From: Cytophagales bacterium
GTDB taxonomy: Bacteria > Bacteroidota > Bacteroidia > Cytophagales > Bernardetiaceae
Assembly: GCA_013299045.1 (NCBI GenBank)
Contig: JAAFJX010000019.1
Location: 19,043-83,042 of the forward strand
Reading direction: 5' to 3'
Length of the DNA: 64,000 nt
Each line of letters starts with the position of its first letter. The first letter of the stretch is position 1. A program made the translations under genes and the position numbers. The notes beneath the pieces were generated by a model. It was not told the origin of the DNA, did no database searches, and was given only the letters and a program-made list of their open reading frames with translations. Below, in pieces: positions 35,747 to 43,482 of the stretch.

Positions 35747-37333
35747 ATGAGGGACAGTCAGAAATATCTAATCCTACTTCATAGGCTATTATCCGTCGTA
35801 TTCTTTTTTTCTGTAAGCAATACGCTAATGGCTCAAACGAACAAAAAAGGAGATTTTACGGATATAAAAGTTCCAGACCGCATTCTAGCAGTATCTGACT
35901 CTGCCTATGTGCGCGGAAAGCTGAAATATAAAGCCGATTCCACTGCGCTTCGCGACAGCTTAGAAAAAGTTTACAACGTTCTTAAATTTGCCCCACAAAC
36001 AACCGATAGCCTAATTGAACGTGCGTTAGACGACTTGGCCAACAAAAGTGAGCCATATACCAACGACCCAAAGAATGTAGAGAAAAAATATAGCAAAGTA
36101 AAAAAATATAGAAAAGACAAAAACCAAACCAGTACCGAAAGCGATAATGCCTTGCGCAATAATCCCTTCACTAATGAGAGCGAGGCACGTCAGTTTTTTA
36201 CAGAAATTCTGAACGATAAAACCCCCATAAGGGCTGTCTTGAACCTGAATGACCTTGCTCAAGAAAAAAGAAATAAGAACGATTCTATTAATCTGACAAA
36301 CTTGACCATTGCGTCCGAGATTCAAAAAACCGAAGATATGTATGAGGACAGTATTCAGCAAAACCAACAGAATAAAGAAGATGTAAGTACTCAGGACGAA
36401 GGATTTGAGGACTTGTCAGACTTTGCAAACGAAGAGGATTTGCAAGACTCTTTGGGGTACAATACGGACGGAATTGTACGAGAAAATAGAGATAACTACA
36501 ACGATGCACCCGCCAAAGACATTGTCATTGTGGCTGAGCAGCAACTCACCGTAGATAGTATTTGGGTTACTATGGCCGAGTATTATTCTGTTTGGAATAC
36601 AGAATATGTCAATCCATACAACATCGACATCAATAAATTTGATGATACTGTTGTCATAAAACTTTATGATACGACCAGAGCACATTGTTGGTTTCCGCCC
36701 CTAGACAATATCATTCTCACCTCAGAATTTGGACCACGCTGGGGGCGTTGGCATCATGGCTCAGACATAGATGTAGAAATCGGCGACCCTGTTTATGCCG
36801 TTTTTGATGGCATAGTCAGGATTTCGCAGTATGGCGGTGGCTATGGAAAACATATTGTATTGCGGCATCACAATGGCCTTGAAACGGTTTATGGCCACCT
36901 TAATAAACTTTACCTCAAAGTGGGCGATGTTGTAACTGCTGGCCAACAAATAGGAGAAGCTGGCAATACGGGGCGAAGCACAGGCCCGCACCTACACTTT
37001 GAAATACGCTATCAGGGTTATGCCTTTAATCCAAGATACGTTTTTGATTTGGCCTGTGCCGAGATTGTCCATGACTCACTCTGGATAAAGCCCTCCTTTT
37101 TTAAGCATCTCCGCAATGACTACCGCCCCAGCCGTACACGCTATGCAAGCTCTAAAACCTACAACAGCAGCAATGGGAAGTACCGAAACGCCGTTTATCA
37201 TACCGTCCGAAGTGGAGATACCCTCTGGGCTATAAGCCGTCGTTATAAGGTCAGTGTAAGTCAGTTATGTAAACTGAACGGACTTTCGGCAAAAGCAATT
37301 TTGAAGCTAGGCAAACGGCTAAGAATCAGATAA
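35747..37333 (+). CDS. Exported M23 metallopeptidase with LysM domain
   Basis: The 528-residue protein has a signal peptide ending near NTLMAQTN and a charged, probably disordered region to residue 280. Then comes an M23 domain with HHGSDIDVEIGDPV (zinc His/Asp) and GNTGRSTGPHLHFEI (HLH), and a C-terminal LysM (HTVRSGDTLWAISRRYKVS). M23 LysM proteins of the NlpD/EnvC type cleave or regulate cleavage of peptidoglycan cross-links during division. Metal ligands look intact, so it could be catalytic. It converges with the GH3 gene, leaving 31 bp. Confidence 0.88.
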   Translation: MRDSQKYLILLHRLLSVVFFFSVSNTLMAQTNKKGDFTDIKVPDRILAVSDSAYVRGKLKYKADSTALRDSLEKVYNVLKFAPQTTDSLIERALDDLANKSEPYTNDPKNVEKKYSKVKKYRKDKNQTSTESDNALRNNPFTNESEARQFFTEILNDKTPIRAVLNLNDLAQEKRNKNDSINLTNLTIASEIQKTEDMYEDSIQQNQQNKEDVSTQDEGFEDLSDFANEEDLQDSLGYNTDGIVRENRDNYNDAPAKDIVIVAEQQLTVDSIWVTMAEYYSVWNTEYVNPYNIDINKFDDTVVIKLYDTTRAHCWFPPLDNIILTSEFGPRWGRWHHGSDIDVEIGDPVYAVFDGIVRISQYGGGYGKHIVLRHHNGLETVYGHLNKLYLKVGDVVTAGQQIGEAGNTGRSTGPHLHFEIRYQGYAFNPRYVFDLACAEIVHDSLWIKPSFFKHLRNDYRPSRTRYASSKTYNSSNGKYRNAVYHTVRSGDTLWAISRRYKVSVSQLCKLNGLSAKAILKLGKRLRIR

Positions 37334-37364
37334 AAGCGCCTGCCCCTGCCAGAATAAAAAACAC

Positions 37365-38903
37365 CTAGGCCCTACTCCCAAAGCCTTTTTCTGCTAATAA
37401 GGCCAATACTTCGTTCATAAAAAGACGGTCATTAGCCAGCCGCGGTACTTTATTTTGGCCGCCTAGTTTGCCTTTTTGGCGCATCAACTCATAGAATGTT
37501 CCCAGCGGAATTGCTTGAATAAGTGGAGCCAAAAGCGCAATATCCTTGCTGCGTTTGGCTTCGTAGTCCGAGTTTAGACTTTTGAGTGTGCTGTCCAGAA
37601 CGTTTGCAAAAATGGCCAAATCATTGGGCTGTGTTTCAAACTCTATCAGCCACTCATGTCCACCTCTTTTTCCATTCTCAATAAAGACAGGAGCCGCCGT
37701 AAAGTTACTCACTTGTGCACCTGTGGCCACACAAGCACGCACTAGGGCGCTTTCAGCATTTTCTATGGCCAGCTCTTCCCCAAAAGCATTGATAAAATGC
37801 TTCGTACGACCATTGATGCGTATGCGGTACGGATTTTTGCTAACAAAACGCACAGTATCGCCTATCAGGTAGCGCCACAAACCAGCATTGGTGCTAATGA
37901 CTAAAGCATAGCTCTTGTTAAGCTCTACCTCTTCTAGCGTAAGTGTTTTTGCGTAAGGGTCTTGCAAATTATCTAGTGGCAAAAATTCATAATAAATACC
38001 ATAGTCTGTCATCAATAGCATATCAGGCTCGCCCAGCTGGTCTTGTAAGCTAAAAAAGCCTTCAGAGGCATTATAAACCTCCAAATAAGCCATGTCAGGC
38101 GAAGGAATCATGGTCTCAAAAAGGACTTTGTAAGGCCCAAATGCCACTGCTCCATGAAAAAAACACTCCATATTCGGCCAAACTTCCAGAATAGATTTGG
38201 ACTGGCTCAGTTCAAGCATTTTGCGTATAAGAAAAATAGTCCAGGTTGGTACGCCATGAATACAAGTAATGTTTTCATGGAGAGTGGCTTCCGCCATTTT
38301 TTGAATCTTGTCCTCCCAGTCGCTCAAGAGCGCAATATCTAAGCTAGGGGCACGGAAAGATTGCGCCCAAAGCGGCAAATTTTTCATAATGAGACCAGAA
38401 ACATCACCTATTGTAGTATCTTCCGCGTCAGGGTTTGGCATAATGCTACCACCAACCGAAAGAGATTTACCTTTAAAAATCTTGGTCTGAGGCCGATTAT
38501 CAATAAAAACCGCCAATAGGTCTTTGCCCCCTTCAAAATGGCAGTCTTCAAGCGCTTCAGAGGATACAGGAATAAACTTGCTTTTGGCGTTCGTTGTACC
38601 CGAAGACTTGGCAAACAGTTTGATGTCCGACGGCCAAAGAACCTGTTGTTCGCCCTTCAAAATGCGTTCAATGTAAGGAAAAAAATCCTCGTAGGTAGAA
38701 ATCGGCACACGCTGCTTATAATCCGTTACGTTGCGAAGCTGATGGTAGGAATATTTTTGCCCCCAGGCAGTGTAGCGCCCCTTATGAATAAGGTAGTCAA
38801 AAACCTTTTTTTGAGTGTCATGCGGATTTTGGGCACAAAAGCTAATATGTGAGAGCCTTTGCTTAATAACGTTTACACTGAGCCAGTTAAGAGCGGATTT
38901 CAT
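37365..38903 (-). CDS. GH3 auxin-responsive promoter family protein
   Basis: This 512-residue protein belongs to the GH3 branch of acyl-adenylate enzymes: KLFAKSSGTTNAKSKFIPV is the ATP loop, YNASEGFFSLQ the second motif and LWRYLIGDTVRF a core motif. Plant GH3 enzymes join amino acids to auxin or jasmonate; bacterial members, common in Bacteroidota, have no known substrate. Related functions include acyl-amino-acid ligases. It is cytosolic, monocistronic, and has its own promoter on the reverse strand. Confidence 0.9.
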   Translation of the reverse strand: MKSALNWLSVNVIKQRLSHISFCAQNPHDTQKKVFDYLIHKGRYTAWGQKYSYHQLRNVTDYKQRVPISTYEDFFPYIERILKGEQQVLWPSDIKLFAKSSGTTNAKSKFIPVSSEALEDCHFEGGKDLLAVFIDNRPQTKIFKGKSLSVGGSIMPNPDAEDTTIGDVSGLIMKNLPLWAQSFRAPSLDIALLSDWEDKIQKMAEATLHENITCIHGVPTWTIFLIRKMLELSQSKSILEVWPNMECFFHGAVAFGPYKVLFETMIPSPDMAYLEVYNASEGFFSLQDQLGEPDMLLMTDYGIYYEFLPLDNLQDPYAKTLTLEEVELNKSYALVISTNAGLWRYLIGDTVRFVSKNPYRIRINGRTKHFINAFGEELAIENAESALVRACVATGAQVSNFTAAPVFIENGKRGGHEWLIEFETQPNDLAIFANVLDSTLKSLNSDYEAKRSKDIALLAPLIQAIPLGTFYELMRQKGKLGGQNKVPRLANDRLFMNEVLALLAEKGFGSRA

Positions 38904-38934
38904 CAGTAAAAATATTTTATAAACCAGTATTGTG

Positions 38935-38966
38935 CAAAATTATAGAAAATACTTGAATCTGCGCAA
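38935..38966 (-). promoter_or_regulatory. Promoter of the GH3 gene
   Basis: Reading the reverse strand: TTG at 38964-38966, a 21-nt spacer and TAATTTTG at 38935-38942, 32 nt before the start codon. Confidence 0.5.
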
Positions 38967-39059
38967 GTTCTATCGTTTGGCTTATAAGCGAGCCTCTAAA
39001 CCATCATTCTACTCAGAAAAAACAACTAACTTGCGCCTCGGTTTAAAACGCATTGCGCC

Positions 39060-39353
39060 ATGGCATACAAAGACCTCAGAGAAGAAGAAATAAAGAACAA
39101 AATAGAACAAGCGTATTTTGAAGGATTGGACTGCACCAAAATTGTTGGCAACATAGACTTCTGCGTTACTGTACCCACAGCTCCTGAGCAAGAAGTACAG
39201 TCTTTGTTCTGGGCTGAAGCTAAAAAAGGCCAGTCGGATATCTATAAATCCATTGTGCAGTTAATTTTGACCGTTGGTAAGGCCAGAACTTTTGATAAAA
39301 GCCTGCCCCCAGCCTTTTTGGGTGCTTTTGATGCCGAAAAAATAGGCTCTTAA
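39060..39353 (+). pseudogene. N-terminal fragment of a large restriction-modification (Eco57I-like) protein, truncated by a repeat element
   Basis: 97 codons remain. The residues FWAEAKKGQSDIYKSIVQLI then TVGKARTFDKSLPPAFLGA and FDAEKI resemble, from memory, the start of large restriction-methyltransferase proteins. AEAK would be the E-x-K of a PD-(D/E)XK nuclease domain. The similarity ends at FDAEKI. The next codons (GS and stop) are read from the GGCTCTTAA end of a family B repeat, so the open frame is closed by the inserted DNA. The 3' part of the gene is not found downstream. The function of the fragment, if any, is unknown. Confidence 0.7.
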
Positions 39354-39561
39354 TGAACCTCTCTGAGAGATGTAAGTTTTAGGAAGCGAATAATTGTATT
39401 TTTTTAAGATAGGGACTTTACTTTTAAAGTACGGCCAACTACGGCTATCATACGGCTATCATACGGCTATCATACGGCCGTTCTAGGGCTGAGGTAAAAT
39501 AGGACAAAAGCAATTTTTAGGCTTCAAACGGGTTTGCGGCTTTATCTTTTTTTTTGCTATT
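39343..39561 (-). mobile_element. Family B element, one end only
   Basis: Begins with GGCTCTTAATGAACCTCTCT and matches the reverse strand of 10025-10222, including the KKACTTTTAAAGTACGGCC-type block and the tandem repeat. It is interrupted at about 39555 by a family A element. Boundaries on the right are approximate. Confidence 0.55.
39441..39473. repeat. Three tandem copies of an 11-bp unit
   Basis: ACGGCTATCAT occurs three times without a mismatch, then a partial fourth copy. The matching place in the copy at 10100-10135 holds about two degenerate units, so the number has changed. Confidence 0.8.
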
Positions 39562-40028
39562 TAGTCTTCCCTTAAAAAGCACATTCAATAGATGTAAGCT
39601 AAATTTAAGGAGGATAGCTTGCCTATTTTGGGAACACCTTGACGGCCTTTGATAGACTTCTCTTCTCTACTTTTTGCCTTGATGCAGAACTGAAGCGCGA
39701 GCTGAAAGTTCCGACCGTAGGGCATAGCAAAAAAATCAAGCCTCGCAAAAGGCCAATTTAGATGAAAAATAACATTTTTCATCTAAACCAGCGAATGGCT
39801 TTTTCCTTGATTCACTCTCTTGCAAAACATAGTTGCACAGAAAATCTCACCCTCTGACATTTGAGCCATTCGCTTTTGTCTGATGCGAGGCAGTGCAGGC
39901 CGTAAGAAGCCCTTGAGATTTTGCCAGTTATTTGATAAAATATGCTAAAAACTGAGATATTTTAAAGTAGAAATACTCATTTAATTTACTGATAATAAAA
40001 ACTTTAGATATTTTTTAAGAGACGACTA
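39562..40028. mobile_element. Family A element, 467 bp, uninterrupted version
   Basis: TA flanks plus inverted ends GTCTTCCCTTAAAAA at the left and, on the reverse strand, GTCGTCTCTTAAAAA at the right. It matches 10492-10226 and then 9690-9491 in inverse order, that is, the 1-kb element without its inserted middle. A hairpin with a 13-bp stem (39757-39787) is shared with 10265-10297, where the loop bases differ. A reading frame of about 55 codons is kept in both copies (reverse strand 39585-39750) but has no known similarity. Confidence 0.65.
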
Positions 40029-40030
40029 CA

Positions 40031-40343
40031 TAGTCGTCCCTTAAAAAGTCGGCATAAGAACAAGCACATCAATTGATTTGTTTGCTTTAGGAACACTCTC
40101 AGGATTTTGGGTGGCTTTTTCTTTGATTGGTGCTTTTGCCAAACATGGTTGCACAGAAAATCTCACCCTCTGACCTTTGCGCTATTCACTTTTGTCTGAT
40201 GCGAGGCAGTTAAGGACTTAAAAAGCCCTTGCATATTACCAGTTTCTTGACAAAATAGGCTAAAACCTAAGAGATTTTAAAGACAAAGTGCTTGTTTAAT
40301 TCACTGAAAATAAGCATCATAGGTGTATTTTAAGGGAAGGCTA
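40031..40343. mobile_element. Family A element, 313 bp, next to the preceding one
   Basis: TA flanks and ends GTCGTCCCTTAAAAA and, on the reverse strand, GCCTTCCCTTAAAAT. Its right two thirds repeat about 200 bp of the 39562-40028 element (GTTGCACAGAAAATCTCACC block to the end). Only CA separates the two elements, so they lie in tandem. Confidence 0.65.
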
Positions 40344-40473
40344 GCTATGGCATGAATCTGCAAAAAAACACCTGATAGAAGACTAAATGTTCCTGAAGTT
40401 GCGCTTTATTAGTTTGATAACCAACAATTTATGCTACCAATAACCTCTACAATAGAAGTTATTGTGTGTTTTT

Positions 40474-40504
40474 TTGCAATAAGTTTTACAATCATGTACC
40501 TTTG
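40474..40504 (+). promoter_or_regulatory. Promoter of the Tat-exported phosphatase-like gene
   Basis: TTG at 40474-40476, a 20-nt spacer and TACCTTTG at 40497-40504. The start codon at 40737 is more than 230 nt downstream; the leader contains a small AGAGGT-CAATC-ACCTCT hairpin near 40577-40593. The rest of 40344-40736 shows no gene. Confidence 0.55.
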
Positions 40505-40736
40505 CGCTTAGGTGAGATGTACCTTCTGTCTTTTTGAGTAGGGAAAACCTAAAGTTACAAAGGATATGTTGAAACACAGAGGTCAATCACCTCTTTGTTC
40601 CCCATGCAAAACGCTGTGTTTGTCTGTTTAACCAGAGTTATTTGATGGTCTTTGAGAATTATCCAACAAAAAAGTTGTTCCTTTCGTTTAGAAATTAAAT
40701 AGAGTATTACTAACCTTCACTTTGAGCATTTGTTTT

Positions 40737-42038
40737 ATGGACAGAAGAAAATTTTTATCAAAAGCAGGCTTAGTTACTGGTGGTCTTTTGTCTGCACCAT
40801 ACATTTTGCCTTCGGGTCGTTTATTCGCCAAAACTGCCAGCCGTAAGGTGAACCATGTCGTTTTATGTATGTTTGCGGGTGGTCTGCGCCACTTGGAGTC
40901 TGTCCAAAAAATGGACGGCAACCTCATGCCGAATATGCTTCGCGGCACTGAGGCCATCAGCAGCGACTTACTCGGCAGCATGAGCGCCCTACCCACACCA
41001 ATTAGCACTCCATTAGAACAAAAAGGTGTATTTTTCAAAGAGTTTCGCTTTGCCAAAGGCCCAACTGGCCACTTCAACGCACACAGCACCATGATGTGCG
41101 GTGCTTACAGTGAAGCAGACGTGGATATTCGCCGCCGAAACAGCACGCCTACTATCTTTGAATACTACAATAAACATAATTCGCCCAAAACTACCCAGCT
41201 CAAATCTTGGTGGGTATCTAACTCTCTAGGCCCCTATCCCAACCTGAATTTTAGTACCCACCCTGACTACGGCCCGCTCTATGGTGGCAACTACATTCAG
41301 CCCCAAACCATGCTGAACGAGGCCATTTATGAGGCCATAGGCAAGCCTAAAAGTTTTACAGATACAGAAAAAAGCAAGATAAACCGACTCCGCGCCTTCT
41401 GCGACAACAACTTTGCTGGCGAGTATAAAGGAGTGCCTTCTGGTATTACAAATACGCCCTCTGATGCCATTATGATAGAGCAGTTTTTGGCCAAACTTTA
41501 TTTAGAAGCTATAGAAGGAAAGCTGGACAATGCGTGGGGTATTCCGTCCTACATGAACTATGATATGTATAATGTTTACTTTGCAGAGCGTATCATGGAG
41601 CAGTTTCTGCCAGAGTTACTTGTTGTAAACATGAGTTCTATTGATATTTGCCACCAAAATTACAGCGGTTATTGCAATTATCTGCGCTTTGCGGACTACG
41701 CGGTGGCGCATCTCTGGAAGACCATTCAAAGCACGCCAGGCATGGCCAACAACACCCTTTTACTCATAGCACCAGAGCACGGCAGAAACCTCTACACCAA
41801 TACAGTGGTGGACGAAAATGGTCGTTTTGGTATAGACCACAGCAACGATGAAATGTCCCGCCGTATCTTCTGCATGGCGCTGGGGCCTGAGGGAGTTATT
41901 AAGCAAAATTTGCGCTTTGATGAGGAGAGAGGCGAAAGCATAGACCTTGTGCCTACCATTGCACACGCCTTGGGCTTTTATGATGACATTCCTAAAGGTA
42001 TGCTGCAAGGCAGAGTACTTGAAGAAATCTTTGTGTAA
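40737..42038 (+). CDS. Tat-exported alkaline-phosphatase-superfamily protein
   Basis: This 433-residue protein has a twin-arginine signal (MDRRKFLSKAGLVTGGLLSA) and belongs by pattern to the alkaline phosphatase/sulfatase/DUF1501 fold. It has VNHVVLCMFAGGLRHLESVQ at the start, LLVVNMSSIDICHQN in the middle, and LLIAPEHGRNLYTN and FGIDHSNDEMSRRIFC at the end, with several histidines and aspartates placed to bind metal. The usual nucleophile Ser/Thr position is not obvious. A periplasmic, metal-dependent hydrolase acting on phosphate or sulfate esters is likely. A 26-bp gap separates it from the next gene. Confidence 0.7.
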   Translation: MDRRKFLSKAGLVTGGLLSAPYILPSGRLFAKTASRKVNHVVLCMFAGGLRHLESVQKMDGNLMPNMLRGTEAISSDLLGSMSALPTPISTPLEQKGVFFKEFRFAKGPTGHFNAHSTMMCGAYSEADVDIRRRNSTPTIFEYYNKHNSPKTTQLKSWWVSNSLGPYPNLNFSTHPDYGPLYGGNYIQPQTMLNEAIYEAIGKPKSFTDTEKSKINRLRAFCDNNFAGEYKGVPSGITNTPSDAIMIEQFLAKLYLEAIEGKLDNAWGIPSYMNYDMYNVYFAERIMEQFLPELLVVNMSSIDICHQNYSGYCNYLRFADYAVAHLWKTIQSTPGMANNTLLLIAPEHGRNLYTNTVVDENGRFGIDHSNDEMSRRIFCMALGPEGVIKQNLRFDEERGESIDLVPTIAHALGFYDDIPKGMLQGRVLEEIFV

Positions 42039-42063
42039 AACTAACAACTTTCTTGCAAAAAAA

Positions 42064-42630
42064 ATGTTGCACTTGCCCTTGTCTTTGCACGACGCACTAG
42101 ATGCTTTTCAGCTCAAGTTAGAGCGAACGGATTTGTTCAAAAAGCAAGCCCCTGAGCCTGTGGTGGTAGAAGACGTGTTCAGACAGGGGCTTGAATTGGC
42201 TTTTGACAAGCATGGTTTAGTAGAACAATTTTTTGATACCAATTTTTTTGTCATGCCTATTCTCAGGCAAGTTTTTGAGCCGCTTGGTTGCAAAATTCAA
42301 AAAAAACATAAAGTCCTTTTTGCACAAAACGTACTCAAAGCAGACTATTTGGTACAAGCGCAGCAGGAAGGCTCTGATTTGGCTGTCGTGAACATCAATG
42401 GCAGACTAATGGACGACGTATTGCAAGAAGCTCTGCTGCTACTTGTGGCGCTTCTGGGCAAGGAAAGCAGACGTGTTTCGGCTCTGCTTACGGACGGCAA
42501 CGAATGGCACTTTTGCTATTTAGAGGGCAATACGCTGCATCTGCATAACCACAGGCTATTTACATACGATGTTGAAATACTGGGAGGGGCTATGCGCGCA
42601 CTCCTACAAGAGGAAGGCAGCCTGGTCTAA
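42064..42630 (+). CDS. Hypothetical protein, possibly nuclease-fold-like
   Basis: This 188-residue cytosolic protein starts MLHLPLSLHDALDAFQLK. It has a mixed alpha/beta pattern. The LTDGNEWHFCYLEGNTLHLH segment resembles the last strands of the restriction-endonuclease-like fold seen in HsdR-type N-terminal domains, but the D...ExK residues are not found. I do not assign a family. It begins 26 bp after the Tat-exported protein gene and is likely on the same transcript. Confidence 0.6.
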   Translation: MLHLPLSLHDALDAFQLKLERTDLFKKQAPEPVVVEDVFRQGLELAFDKHGLVEQFFDTNFFVMPILRQVFEPLGCKIQKKHKVLFAQNVLKADYLVQAQQEGSDLAVVNINGRLMDDVLQEALLLLVALLGKESRRVSALLTDGNEWHFCYLEGNTLHLHNHRLFTYDVEILGGAMRALLQEEGSLV

Positions 42631-42774
42631 AGTCAGCGCTTGGTGCAGAACTAAAAAATACGCACTCCTAAAGCAACAAGACATAGAACCAAGCCCAGTT
42701 TTTGCTTTTACGTCCATCGTGTTTGGAGCAAAAAACAAAAAATTGGGCTGCATACAAGCAACTAACACTTCAGG

Positions 42775-42969
42775 CTAGACAGAAGTCATAGGCTTTTGCT
42801 TGTTCTGGACAGCCAAACAAATGCTCTTGTCCAGAATAGCATTCATACTCTGTTTCTGCTCTGCGCTTAACCTGCTTAAAAGTGCCTCGTAGTTAGTATT
42901 TGATAAGTGTTGATTCTTTGCTACAAAGTTTAGAATCTCTTGGGCTGTTTTAAGTTCCTGATGCTTCAT
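42775..42969 (-). CDS. Possible 64-residue helical protein
   Basis: The reading frame has an ATG at 42969 and encodes a polar, helical peptide with ALLSRLSAEQKQSMNAI in the middle. It lies convergent to the hypothetical gene before it and in a region with no other gene. No relatives are known to me. The 42970-43395 stretch upstream is AT-rich and otherwise empty apart from the tex promoter. Confidence 0.45.
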   Translation of the reverse strand: MKHQELKTAQEILNFVAKNQHLSNTNYEALLSRLSAEQKQSMNAILDKSICLAVQNKQKPMTSV

Positions 42970-43395
42970 ATAGCTTTTGATAGTGGTTATAGATATACAA
43001 CTGCGAAATATTCCACAAGAAAAAGATAAAAATACTATTTACCAAAAAATTGTTGAATAAATTTAAAAAAAACATCAACAAAACTTACTGAACTGCTCAC
43101 ACAATTCAATGTGCCATAAGAATATCAAAAGCTGTCAGTAATAACTATTTTTGAAAATTCATACATTCAATGCCACTCAAAACCTTAAAAAAGCCAACCA
43201 GATGCCTTTTATCTGTTGAATCTAAGTTATCTATTCTGCGTCAATTCTAAAGTTCTATCTCCTCTAAATCGTGGCATATTGCCATTTACCATATTTACCA
43301 TTGTATCAGAAAGACCCAAAAGAGCATAAACAAAACTTTAGTCAAAACCTCAAGTGGCCTCCAAAAGAATTTTGCTGTATTTTGACTATTATAGC

Positions 43396-43425
43396 TTGTT
43401 TCATCAGCACAAATGCTTAGTTTTG
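43396..43425 (+). promoter_or_regulatory. Promoter of tex
   Basis: TTG at 43396-43398, a 19-nt spacer and TAGTTTTG at 43418-43425; the start codon is 57 nt downstream. Confidence 0.6.
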
Positions 43426-43482
43426 CATCTGTTTTCTTTTTTTCAATGTTGGCTTCAGAACCAAAAAAAATTCCGCTTCAAA

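Noticed and set aside
39441..39473. Tandem repeats as a CRISPR array
   Set aside because: Units are 11 bp and contiguous with no spacers, and there are no cas genes.
39585..39782. Reverse-strand 65-codon frame in the family A element as a gene
   Set aside because: The 10-kb copy has stop codons in the first third, the bases match as repeat DNA, and no family is recognised. Kept only as an observation on the repeat.
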